NCBI GenBank assembly: GCA_020744425.1
Contig: JAGMUV010000005.1
Location: forward strand, 2,728,001 to 2,792,000
Length of the DNA: 64,000 nt
Reading direction: 5' to 3'
Source: Dactylonectria macrodidyma
Lineage: Eukaryota; Ascomycota; Sordariomycetes; Hypocreales; Nectriaceae
The position numbers were made by a program, and so were the translations under genes. A model generated the notes under the pieces. The model had not been told where the DNA came from, did no database searches, and saw nothing but the letters and a program-made list of their open reading frames with translations. Of the stretch, positions 1-11,728 are shown piece by piece; position 1 is the first letter of the stretch; every line of letters starts with the position of its first letter.

Positions 1-95
1 TCTGATTCAATCGTCCAGCGAGTAGAAATGTATTAAAAACCATTATCTCCGAATACCCACCTTTGGCGACACTATTATCATGCAAGAGGCTGCCC

Positions 96-1459
96 TCATG
101 CTTGGTCGCGTTCAAGATACGCAGGCGGAAGTGGCGGTAGAGGATCTTCTCTCAGCCGCTCTGGTGTTACAGAGTAGCCGGATCCAACGGTGTACGTCGA
201 AGCAGTAGATCGGCGACGGAAAAATGAGGCGGCATAGGACCTTGGCCTTGGCGTCGTTCCTTCGACGACTGCTGGATGGAGTCCCAGCGGGTTCATACCA
301 AGAAGTCTTGAGATGCTTCTACGGAAAGATTGGCGCGGCTGCTGGGCCGCCATAGGCTTTTCGGATATTGCCTCAGGGTCCCGGGGTAATCTCTGATTCG
401 GCGGCTCTTGCGAAGTCAAAAGCGAGTTTTCCATGCCGTCAGGTGTTTGGGCGCGAGGAATCCATGTAGAGACCCGCCATTTTCCTGTCATACGCCGAGA
501 AGGGCTTGACGGGGCATCCGGCGACGTTCGCTTACGTCGTTTATAGCAGAACAGAATGCAAGCCAGTATGAGAGCAAGGCCGGCTGATTGGTCGTTAGCT
601 CATTCATCTTTTGGGATGTCGGGAAGACTCTGCACTTACCGACCGATCCTACAACCATTCCTGCCAATTTGCTTCCCTTGGGTGGCGGCGGGCGGTCATT
701 CTCTGTTGCAGCAGACTCTTCTGTGGCAAGCCCAATAGCAGGTTGCAAAGTGGTGCTTGAAGCAAGCACAATTGAACTGACTGCCGTACTAAGTGTAGGC
801 ACCTCTGTCGTGATTTGCGACTGCAACAAGTCCTCGGAGGCCGTCCGGGATGTGCTAACTAGGATAGAGGAAGTGATGCTCTCGAGAAGGGAAGTACTGA
901 AACTGCTATCAACCGAGCTGGAAGAAGATAGCAGCGAAGTGTCGGGACCAGTGGTGCTAGTCTCGGGGACAGTGGTAATGGTGGCGATTGTCGTCTGGAC
1001 ATTCGAGACCTGCGTCATCTCTGGTGTGCTTGAGGTGGTCGCTGTGCTAAAGTCCGAAAAGGTGCTCGTAGCGACCTCATCCGGTACGGAAGGAACAATC
1101 GACGATGTCTGTATTGGAGGATCACTCGATACCGCATCTACTGGAGGAGGTTCAATCGATGTCGTCTCGGGTGGAACGACTGTTGTGCTTAGAGGTGCTG
1201 ACACTTCTGCGGTGGTCGTCGTGTCGGGAAGGCCGCCTGGAGGCCTGGGAGGACCTCTTTGGTCTCCTTCTGATCCCGGTGGTCCATTTCTATTCCCTCC
1301 ACGTCCTTGGCCATTGCCGTTGTTTTCCTCACTCGCATCATCGGCTGCGTCTTCTTCTTCTTCTTCAGTGTCGTCGGCTTCCTCTTCATCAATCTCATCT
1401 TCGTCCTCGTCAGGTTCCTCCTGACGAGCTTTGTGGAACCTGAGTTCTGGCAGCCACAT
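96..1459 (-). CDS. Ser/Thr-rich single-pass membrane protein (5' end unresolved)
   Basis: Two exons are clear on the minus strand, 1459-640 and 583-96, joined across a 56 bp GT-AG intron (639-584) with a CTAAC branch site. The order is a short basic start, a very acidic Asp/Glu run, an Arg/Gly/Pro/Asn patch, a long Ser/Thr/Pro stretch likely O-glycosylated, one membrane segment split by the intron, a KRRKR stop-transfer and a cytoplasmic tail of about 145 residues. This resembles fungal wall-stress-sensor or mucin architectures, but no WSC or other Cys-rich domain is visible. The ATG at 1459 gives no signal peptide. A splice donor at about 1532 and acceptors at about 1475-1490 suggest an upstream leader exon that I could not place. 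Function unknown; a surface sensor role is inference. Confidence 0.6.
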
Positions 1460-1482
1460 TTCTTCTTTTTCTGAGACTTGTC

Positions 1483-4400
1483 AGTCACCTAGTGGATGGC
1501 GCTCATCAATGAGCATGGTTGGAATACTTACAATATGATCTTGATCTTGATCACGCTTGGCGTTTATGATGGCAGCAAGCGAACAATTCGACAATTGATA
1601 AGATCGAGATGCATCAACGAGCTAAAACGAGGAGTGCCGCAGGGAAGCTGCAGTAGCGACAGATATACCATCGTTGAGGGTTCAATGCCAAGCCTTCCTT
1701 GACATCAGGCCAGTGTCTCGTCGCAGTCTCGTCGCGGAAGATTTTAGGTCGTGCCCAGACACTGCAGCTGTCGAATTGTACATTTTCCCCTTTCACTATC
1801 CAATGGGATAATTGCTGGGAGTCGTGCGGGTCAGAAAAGGGTGAGACTGAAGGGGCGTTTCATATGCGGGTGGCGGCCTGGCTGCAACGGCGACTGAAAC
1901 TGGGAAAACTCATCCGAAACCATCGCGGAGTTCCACGAAGCCGCAAACCAGAGATCGGCAGAGAATCTACTGGGCAGTGTTGCTGAGCCACTCACTACCA
2001 TTTCACCGATTGCCTGACTCGCGTCTGCTTTGCCCGTCTGAAAGCATAAGCCCTCTTCAGGCTCAACTGTTCCTGGAACTTGCGACTTAATTAGTGCACC
2101 AACTAAACACACGATGCCGTCTCATCCTGCCCAGTCTGTGTGCACGTTCATACATAGCTTAAATGAACCTACCAGATGCCCCACGGTGCACATGTGCGTG
2201 CCACCCCGCTGACATTTCAAGCTTCAAAAGTCTGGCGTGGCTTCTTGTCCCCACCAGCCCATCAACCCAGCGTCGATCATTTTTAAAACGGCGCCCGCCG
2301 GCCTTGGCCAAACCAGACAAAACTCATGTGAGACGGGTGAGGTATGATTGTCCGCGACCCCAGGATAAATCGGTTCATAGCCTCTCCCGGGTGGCGCCCG
2401 GCGAGGCCGACTACGAATGCATTGTAGCATCAAGTTTTAGGTCTTTTTTGCATCATACGTCGGCCATCAGCCATGAGTCCGGAAAGCTGGAAATGGTAAC
2501 CAGTTGGGAATCCGTCAATGGCTTCGTCAACCAGACGGCAAAGAAATGACGGAAAGGAATAAGTCGGCTCAACATTGATTTGGGTAACCGATCTGGCTAC
2601 CCTGCTACCTGAGGTCATGTCTTCTGGATCCCCAAAATCTATCACGATTGCAATTCCAAATTCATAAAAAGGGCTATAAATGCTCTCATAACTGCCAATC
2701 TCGCTAACCTACTGCCTCGTCATGCACAGTAAGATCGTCTCGTCTCAGCCCTGCTCCCATGAGAAAAGTGAATGGATCTACCCTTCAGCCATGATCGAGC
2801 TGTTTGATTGACGGGCGATGATTGCGGCATGGCCGAGTTCCTCAGCCAACTTCATCATCTCAAACCACGACGCGTCCATCTCGCGAAACCGCAATAGCTA
2901 GCACACTTGGCCACTACTACATGTAACGGCTGTGTAAATGCGTCACCTCTTGGCAACAGCCTGGCCCGTGGTTGATTGCTACTGCAGAGCGCGTCTCGGA
3001 TGCTGCTGTTACCCTGTAGGAGAACTGAGAGAAATGCATCCTCCCGCGAGCGTACCGACATGCCCACTTCCCGGCCGCCGTGAGCCTTTCGGCAGTTGGC
3101 ATTTCGTATCATAACCCTTGCGTTGGTAGGCAATAATGCCAAAGTTTAAACTGTCTGTTGGGTCTATTGAGAGATCTAGCTTTCTCCACAGTCTAACCCT
3201 ATGATCCATTCTTGACTTCCTGAACAGTCAAACTGCTCCACATGCCGAAGGCCAAATGCGAAAGGCAAGATATGGTCCAAAAATTGGTCCAAAAAAGGAT
3301 CGTGAATATTTTGATCTGTATTAATTTTAACAAAAACAATGTCTGCCAAGGGTGGCTGCAGAAGCTCATTTGCACCAAGACCATTATTGAAAATAATGTC
3401 TGTTATGGGCGATGGAACGTGCCGAAAAATGAAAAGTCTTATTGTCGGTCATGGATATTGTGCCAATAATTCTAGACACGGAGGAGGCAATGAGACACCC
3501 CAGTACGCATTGCAGTGCCTAGAACTAATTTCCACATGAGGCTCAGCTTGGTCAGCTTTCGCTTTCATTCGGTCAATAAGGATCCAGTCGGCTCTCGTAG
3601 CTGAAACCCATGTCCAGGGGCTCAGTCTACCGTGGCAGCTGAAGCGGCTGAAATTCGCGCGGCTCTTCGCCTTGATTGGAGGATTGCCTTCACAACTGCG
3701 GCTCAAGGCCGATCGGAACGCGGAACTGTTGAGAACGCAGGACGACCCTTGCGGGGTAGATGAGGTGGCGTACAGGGCCCTGTATCCGTCTAAGGAACAG
3801 CCGAAGCCTTGAAAAGAGCAGAACGTCATCGTCGGCGTGTTGATTTGAGAGCAGGATTCAGTCGCCATCGAGAAACCTTGCAATGAGTTTCACAGCCCGA
3901 GACCATGGCACAGTTGCAGAGACATCCTTGGCTGGCATTCTAGGACTATCCAGCCTCACCTTGCGCCTCAACTGTTGCTGCGGGATATCTGCAGACTCTC
4001 TAAGCGTATCGCCGTGCTGCAGGTACCGTTTACTCACCAGCTTTACCTCGGAAGGCACTAGGTAGTACATGTTCGAGCGAATCACGGTCTCGAGAGCCAA
4101 TTGAACGAATTCCCCGCTGACGGCTCGACTAAGCTGCATTGGCGTTCCTGGAATTCACAGGAACATTTACATGCCTAAGGGCGCCACAGCATGCGGCAAG
4201 CCCAAAGGTGTTTGGCGTCGATTCCGCCTGATCGCGCCATTTTGGCTTTGTGACAACGGAGATGATGCATAGCTGGGCCTCTGATAGGCTTCAATTACGA
4301 TTTTCGGCTTGTGTGTGAGACTAGTTTGGTAAAGAGAGGTCCCCGAATAAGCGCTCAACTAATGCGAGTGTAGAATAGAGAATAGAAGGCGCGTGGTACA

Positions 4401-6577
4401 ATGCATAAGACTTGCACCTGCTGATGACAGCTCTTTGGGGTGAATGGACACAACGCTCCTCTGAGTCCTAGAACGGATACTTGACTCTTGTCATTTTTGT
4501 TACATACGCAAAAGAGGCCGAAGTTCTCCTGTATCATACCACATAAATGTTCTTTCTTCTCATTCGCTGGGCATCCTCATTCACTAGTGCTGCATCCGAG
4601 GCAGACAAACGCCTCAAAACGACACTTTCACCGTTCCTATGTGAGGGACCTTAATCAGCGTAGGTGCGTTATCCGAGTGGCTTTTCAACTCAAAGCCTCC
4701 CTTTTTTCCACTTGAATCCCCGGCGGCTAGCGAGGTAGACGACTTGTTCCGTTGACATGTCGGCACCAGTTGTGGCGCTTTTAGCATGGTCAGCACTAAA
4801 TCTAATCATCCTGGTTCAAGCAGCAAACAACGTTTATTGAAGCGCTCCTTTCCCTTTTTTCCCCTCCCACCGGGGAAGAGGCGGCTAAGGATGTGATGGG
4901 CCACGGCTTGGTTGACATTGACGCTAGGGAGGGTCACGCAGCAAACAGTCTAAAACAAAGTAAGGCGGCAGAGGGCAAAGGCTCCCGCCCCTAGGACAAA
5001 CTCAGCCATTGCTAAACTTTTGTCGGTGGTTCCACGTGAAGAGGGGATTCAGCCTCATGCTGCATTGGTCGTACAGACTATCGATGCAAGCTCGAAAGGA
5101 GTCCCCATGGCGATTCAGCCTTACGGTGGGGCGGCCCAATCAAGCGAACTGTGCGAGATTTCCCGACGGGAGATGTAATAATTGGTCGCATCGTATTGTG
5201 CAAGGGGCTCGGAGATCTGTCTCAATAGACTCTGGAGATATTATTGGAAGAGATACAACAGCCGTCCGTTGGCGCAGCGTCCTCATCTACCGAAGCTGAC
5301 AAGAAGCAAAACGGGATTTTTTTTTTACTGCACCACCCCTTTTGGCATCACAGACATTGGCAATTGTGTGCGATCCACTCCCACCGTCCTGTCGGTGTCA
5401 AGCCGAAGCTGTGGCGTGGGGGGTGATCAGGAGTGACATTCAGCTCGGCGTCCAATAAGTCGCTACTGCCGACGCCATTTCATATAGACCGCGGTCTAGG
5501 CGTTTGGGTACCAGTCGCGTGGGATTACCGCCGCTGAGAGAGCCTGAAGTGGTCCAGACCGACTTTTTGCGACCGGAAAGGGCAATGAACAAACAGAAAG
5601 AGTCGAGACTTGCGTTGATCGTCCAAACAAGGTGCGTCAATTCTACCTGTTTGTGTCTCCAAGCTTTTACCCATCTTCTAGATCTTCAACGACTTGGCGA
5701 TCTTGAGGCAAAGGAGGTAATCAAAAAAGGGTCCCCAGCTAGCTCAGCCCCAATAGGAACAGTCTGCCCCAATGTGGATAGATGAAGTCGATTTTGTCTC
5801 TTTAAGCGTGCAGTAGGCCAGAATAAGCTACTTGAATCAGGTCCTCGGCGACCTCCTCAACGTAGTGCCTCTGCTCTGTGAGACCCGCGGTCAACAGCAC
5901 TGTAAAACCCGCAGTCAGCCCTGTAAATCCCCTGTAGCGCAGGCGGTGGTAGCGCCCGTGGCGGTAATCCGGTGGTGGCGATGCCCCATAGTCACAGCGC
6001 GGCGGCATCTTTTTCTGGGGGCGTTTCTCGACGAGTCATTGTTCAACGTGACACCAGGGTTACCGTGCAAGGGTCTAGTGGTCTAGACACGGAAGTGAGC
6101 AAAAAACGCCATTCCAGGACTATTTGCGCTAATTGCCAATCCTCTTTTAGTCCCCAATGTTTCGGGCAAGTGCTGTGAAAGCTGAGAGCCAGCCTGCGAG
6201 GTGCGTCTTACTATTGGCGTGTACCTGAACCTGCGTTACCACCCGACTCCGTAGCGCAGGACGCCCGATTCTTCTCAAAGCGAGTGCCAATGGCTGCTAA
6301 AGTTTCAATATCTTACTACTGTGCTCGACACTAACCTGGAATAATCAGGGATCGCCAAGCGTGGCTTGCTCTCCCGCGTCTGTTTTGGGGCTTCATGGCT
6401 GAGGGGCTGAAGCAACGAGTCCTCGACCGACGGATCGTCTCCTCCGACTTCTCACCATGGCGGGGTCAGTCTACTGCCAACAACGACGTTGATAGTCTCT
6501 TGCTAGTGTACCTACTCGGGCTGGAATGTTGGAGTATCGGTCGAGCCGGAGCCTGAACTAGTGGTGATGCAAATGAC
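1483..6577. other. gene-poor tract, no supported gene
   Basis: About 5.1 kb in which open frames are short and on overlapping strands, with no recognisable domains or consistent splice pattern. A minus-strand frame at 4139-3858 has protein-like composition, but it cannot be extended or assigned. Bases 3240-3470 are AT-rich and include a small inverted repeat. The last 150 bases hold the promoter of the subtilisin gene. Confidence 0.5.
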
Positions 6578-6584
6578 TATATAA
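6578..6584 (+). promoter_or_regulatory. TATA box of the subtilisin gene
   Basis: TATATAA lies 149 bases upstream of the chosen ATG at 6727, and a C/A-rich leader follows it. Position and sequence fit a fungal core promoter of a strongly expressed secreted enzyme. Confidence 0.6.
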
Positions 6585-6726
6585 GACGGTGTCGTCCACC
6601 TCATCCATCAGCATTCTTCTCATCATCAGCAGCACATTCACTCCACAGCAGCATCCTCCACAACCAACAACCCACTCTTTTGACTGAGAACACTCTCTTT
6701 TCTTGCAGTCCGCAACTCTCAGAACC

Positions 6727-8025
6727 ATGAAGTTCACTGCCACTCTTTGCGGCCTCGCCGCGCTTCTCACTCTGGCCGTCGCCGACGCGCCCATCAAGAA
6801 CGCTGACATCTCGGCCGACATTGTCGTCCCCAACAAGTACATCGTCACGTACAAGGCCGGCACCGACTCCACCGAGAGGAAGACCCACGAGGGAATCATC
6901 ACCAAGAAGGCTAAGAAGAAGAACAAGAAGGGTGTTGTCGACACCATCAGCATTGGCGAGCTCCAGGGCTACGTCGCTGAGATTCCTGACTCGGAGCTCG
7001 GGGACATTACCAAGTCTAAGCTGGTAAGAATAGCTCCCACCTCTTTCAACCAACAGGTACTAACAGTCCATGGCTAGGTCGACTATGTCGAGCTGGACAG
7101 CATCGTCAAGACCTCGCGTGTGGCCGCCGAGCCCGAGCATCTTCAGAAGCGCGCCTTCACCACGCAGGTCAACGCTGCCTGGGGCCTGGCCCGCATCTCG
7201 CAAAAGAGTTACGCCAGCCCGGGCTCCTTCGGATCCGGCTACTACTACGACGGCAGTGCCGGCACCGGCGTCCGTGTCTACGTCGTCGACACGGGCATCC
7301 GCACCACCCACACCGAGTTCGGCGGCCGCGCCGTCTGGGGTGCTAACTTCATCACCGGCTCGCCCAACACCGACGAGAACGGCCACGGTACTCACGTCGC
7401 CGGCACCATTGCCGGCAAGACCTTCGGCGTGGCTAAGCTTGCGACCGTCGTTGCCGTCAAGGTCCTCGACAAGAACGGCTCCGGAACCATGTCTGGCATT
7501 ATCCTAGGCCTCAACTGGGCTGTCAACAACGCCAAGTCCCGCGGCATCGCCAAGAAGGCCGTTGTCAACATGTCCGTCGGAGGTGCCTACACTGCCTCGG
7601 TCAACACGGCCGTCAAGGCTGCCACTGATGCTGGCCTCACCGTCGTCGTCGCTGCCGGCAACGAGGCTGATGACACCTCGTTCTACTCTCCCTCTTCTGC
7701 TCCCTCCGCCATCACCGTCGGCGCTGTTGAGGGCACCAACACCCGCACCTGGTTCTCCAACTATGGATCCCTCGTCGACATCTTTGCCCCTGGCAGCAGC
7801 ATTCTCAGCTCCTACCACCTCAGCGACACTTCCAGCCGATACCTCGCCGGTACCAGCATGGCTTCTCCCCATGTTGCTGGTCTTGCCGCCTACTTTATCT
7901 CTAAGGAGGGTCTCTCTGGATCTACCGCCGTCACCAACCGCATCCTGAGCGCCGCAATTGTCAATGTTGTTGCGGACCCTGTTGGCAGCAACAACCGCGT
8001 TGCTTACAACGCTGGTGGTAAATAA
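6727..8025 (+). CDS. secreted subtilisin-like serine protease (S8A, oryzin/proteinase K type)
   Basis: Exons 6727-7023 and 7078-8025 flank a 54 bp intron with a perfect TACTAAC branch site and encode 414 residues. Residues 1-19 are a signal peptide. An I9 propeptide inhibitor domain follows to a Lys-Arg site at about residue 124, so the mature enzyme starts at AFTTQ. The catalytic triad is D170 (VVDTGI), H202 (GHGTHV) and S359 (GTSMA), with oxyanion N294 (AAGN). The mature part contains no cysteine, like Aspergillus oryzin and unlike proteinase K with its disulfides. Expected role: extracellular protein digestion for nutrition, or cuticle or host-protein degradation in a pathogen. I chose ATG 6727 because it directly precedes the signal peptide; an in-frame upstream start at 6703 would add eight polar residues before it. 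No other protease gene is nearby. Confidence 0.96.
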
Positions 8026-9107
8026 ACGATGAACGTCGATGAACAACGCAGCGCTGTCATTCTTTTTTCCTTCTTCTTTTCGCTCAATGGGAAGTCTTCA
8101 GTCTTCTGGAAGACTGAGGCTACTCATTCACTTGTTCGGCTTGTTTGGTTGGTCCTTTACGAGGGAAGGCGATAGTGGTGACCCAGTAGATGCATGTTGA
8201 AGCTATATCGGTCTGCACTAAAGTGTTCTTTTTTGTATCGAAACCTAGAAGATATACCAAATAGAATTTCTTATCTCTCTATATGTATGGCCCACGGAAA
8301 GTGATCGCGATTCATCGTAGCAGAAAATCTCGACAGAAACATATGAGGTGCCCATTTTTGACAATACAGAGTGGTTTCCGGATCCGGGCTCCAAACCTAG
8401 ACCTTGGTGAACAAACACACAAAATTGTCTCGTATCTTAGGACACAGGTCTTTGATGATCAGAACGAATCTAAGGCCATTACAAGGTGAGACCTTCTCTA
8501 ACCACAGGAATTACCGATAGCTATTACACCATGGGGTTTCTGCCGTCTTTGTCAATGCATGACTGCGGGCAGCTGTGTTCAATAGACAACATGTTTCTAG
8601 TGACCCGTTTTATGGTGGCTAGATGTATCGTTCATCAAATCTTCTCTGACGTGTCGACAACTTGACAGGGTTTTCGTGGTGTGCCATGTCATGAAGAATC
8701 GACGATTCTGCAATCAATGGCATGCATTTACCGATAGGTATGCAGACACAGAAGATGCTTCCCCGCAAGGAAAACAATCCATCCCACTTCTCCCTATTTC
8801 CTGAGCGGGGCCTCGACATGGGCTAACACTCATCCTGTCCCCAGTCAGCGCAAATTCAATCTAATCAAGCATACAGTTGGACAATTGGAGAGGAAGAGTG
8901 GGGATGAGTCAGAGACAGACACAATCCCGACTCCTAGAGGCTTGCGAAATTTGTCTTTTCGCCGACGCAGGTCATCACGTGATGCACAGCTTCTGACTCT
9001 GAGACGGGAGTCTCCCGAAATCGGTCGCCTCGATTTTGAGCATCGCACATAAACTCTCCCAAGAGTACGGCTGCATCTCCCTACCGACCGTACCGACACC
9101 TGTCGCA
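8026..9107. other. intergenic, 3' flank of protease and upstream of pseudogene
   Basis: About 1.1 kb with no coding signal. The first 250 bases are T-rich and fit a 3' UTR and polyadenylation region of the protease. I see nothing else I can support. Confidence 0.5.
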
Positions 9108-11728
9108 ATGGCTTTCAGAACAGTGATTCGGTATCTGCTCATCCAGTTCCGAGCATGACATGTCTAACTCTCCAAGTTTCGGCCTCGGTGCCCCCGACCC
9201 ATGCGCCGTCTGCCGAGCCTGACCTGTCAACGCCAACTACCGCTCTCTACGCCTTCTCTACAAACCCGTTCGCTGAGCACACTCACATTCGCTCGATACT
9301 AAGCACTACACACATAGGAAGGAGAGTCTCTTTGCCCCTAGCCTGTCCTCTGAAACGCGACAACCACAGACTGCGACGGAGAAGATCTTACGACGTTACG
9401 CTGTCGGTCTACCCGAGGGAAAGGTCGTTCGGAGCGGTGACTACATCAGCATCTCTCCTTGGCGCATCCTTACCCATGACAACACCGCGGCCGTCATGGG
9501 TAAATTCTTGACCATTGGAGCTTCCAAGATCCGAGATCCTCAACAGGCTGTCTTGGCTATCGATCATGACGTAGGCAACAAGAGCGACTCCAATTCGAAC
9601 AAATATCAGCGGATCCACGACTTCGCTACGCAATAAGGTGTACACGACTACCCTGCTGGGCACGGCATTGGGCATCAGATAATGATCGAAGAGGGCCATG
9701 CTTGGCCAGGTGGCCTCGGACAGTCACTCGAATATGTATGGTAGTGTAGGTTGCCTTGGCATGGCCATTGTCCGTAGCGACGCAGCAAGCATCTGGGCGA
9801 CTACAAAAACTTGGTCCCTCGACCCTCCTGTTGCAAAGGGAACCTTTTTGGGCACATTGCCTCCGGGCATATCAGGCAGGGATGTCATTGTGGCATTATG
9901 TGGCATGATGAATCAGGACGAGGTGTTGAACCACGCTATTGAATTCGTTGGCTCTGAGGAGACGATGGCCAGCATACCGTAGATGACCGCCCCACTATTG
10001 CCAGCATGACTACTGAATGGGGAGCACTGTCAGGACTTATGCCCGTCGATTCCGCCTTGGAGAGGTGGCTGCGTGCCAAGGCGACGGTCTCCGCAGCATT
10101 GGGAGATGGTGTTGCTGCAAACCAGATCACACACGAGAGAATTGACGAGCTGATGAACAACCGGCCAACAGCTGATCCGGGTGCCTCATACGCAAAGTCG
10201 TTTAATCTGAATTTGTCGACTTCATCCCCGATCGTCAGTGGGCCAAACAGTGTCAGGGTTGCGACACCTCTCCGCGAGCTAGAAGCTCAGGATATTAGGG
10301 TTAACAAGGCATATCCGGTGAGCTGCACCAACGGCAGAGCCTCAGACATTCAATCAGCAGCAAGAGTCTTCAGCGAGGCTGCTGAAAAGGGCGAAAAGGC
10401 TCAAGTAGCGCCTGGCGTTAACTTCTTCATTGCCGCAGCCTCTCTTGAACAACGGATAGCAGAAGAGTCTGGAGATTAGCAAGTTCTTCTTGACGCTGGA
10501 GCTAAACTGCTCGCTTCAGGCTGTGGCCCTTGCATCGGTTTGGGGATCCTTCGACGCTACTTCAACCTGATGAGGTGGGCATTTCCGCAAGTAACAGAAA
10601 CTCCAAGGGACGTATGGGTTCGCCGGATGCCAAGGCCTATCTGACAAGTCCAGCAGTTGTCGCAGCCAGTGCTCTTCACGGCAAGACCGCCGGCCCCGGC
10701 TGGTATCAAAAGCCAGACAGTGTGTAGAAGCCTATTATCGGAGAGGGCACTGGCCAGTTTGAGCAAGATATAGCATTCAGCATCGAAGAAGTGCCGGAAA
10801 AGCTCATTGTTGAAGCTGACAGTATGATTTCGGGGTTGAGCAAAACGAGGCAGGCTCTGAAGACGATGGAGCTATGGTAGACATTCTGCCAGGCTTCCCG
10901 GAAAAGATACAGGGCGAGGTCGTCTTTTGCGACGCTGACAACATCAACACCGATGGCATCTACCCAGGAAACACATACGAAGACAACATCACCGTCAAAA
11001 AGATGGCCGAAGTGGTCATGGAGAATTTCGACCAGGACTTCGGCAGTATCGCCAAGGCGGGCGATATCCTCAGGATACGGCAGCTCCCGCGAACAAGCCG
11101 CTACAGCCATCCTAGCAAAACAGATCCCTCTTGTTGTTTCCAGCAGCTTCGGAAATATCTTCCAGCGGAACAGTATCAACAACGCGTTGATGCTTGTCGA
11201 GGCACCGCGCCCTTGCACAGCGACTGCGGGAGACTTTCAAGGCCGGCTATCAGACAAGATGGATTGGTGGGAACAGCTTAGTGACATAGAAGATCTTATC
11301 CTTCTATTTAGATAGGAAGGAAAGCCAGCTATTTATCCCTAGGGATCCCTTTAATCCAGTCATCGGATCTGACCGATCCAGGTGCCAGATTAGGTTATCT
11401 CAGCTATTAGGTTTAAATGAACTATGCCCACATTCCTATCCTAGATTCACAGGAATAGTCCAGACTTAAAGCCACTGACCTATTCAAAGACAAGCTTTTC
11501 CTAGCATACCTGTTCTGTCTGACACCGGCGAGGGCGGAGAGAACGTCTTGACTCGTCGTACAGGCTGGACGTCCCTGTGGGATGCTCAGGAGGTGCAAGG
11601 TCACCGTCACCGAAGGCGAGGGCGGGCAGACTTGGACACAAAAGGTTGGCGAGGTTCCGCCCACTGTGCAGATGATTGCCAAGGCTGGACTTGAGAGCTG
11701 GGTGAAGGAAGACATCGCGTCGACTTAG
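9108..11728 (+). pseudogene. disrupted homoaconitase (LYS4/lysF-like) gene
   Basis: Fragments in all three plus frames line up in order with fungal homoaconitase, the mitochondrial [4Fe-4S] enzyme of the alpha-aminoadipate lysine pathway. The N-terminal region (9364-9633) reads YAVGLPEGKVVRSGDY and ends at an in-frame TAA (9634). A frameshift near 9705 leads to [11 protein letters not shown] one-base deletion at about 9979 breaks SIP-DDR. Trp is replaced by TAG at 10477, there is a frameshift near 10545 just after the cluster motif GCGPCIGLG, a TAG at 10725, and shifts near 10870 and 11085. A C-terminal piece ends at TAG 11726. The Fe-S motifs VSCTNGR and GCGPC remain readable, but GFNFGCGSSREQ is damaged. 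The unannotated stretch 11285-11515 looks like an insertion. With many independent lesions this copy cannot be functional, so a working LYS4 should exist elsewhere. Confidence 0.9.

Noticed and set aside
588..1424. 278-codon plus-strand frame over the membrane-protein gene
   Set aside because: Antisense of the Ser/Thr/Asp/Glu-rich coding sequence. It lacks domains and crosses the clear intron of the real gene.
3858..4139. Protein-like minus frame of 93 codons
   Set aside because: Composition is plausible, but I could not extend it with splice sites or assign it to a family, so it is not annotated.
7504..8046. 180-codon minus frame over the protease
   Set aside because: Shadow of the subtilisin catalytic exon, with no independent features.
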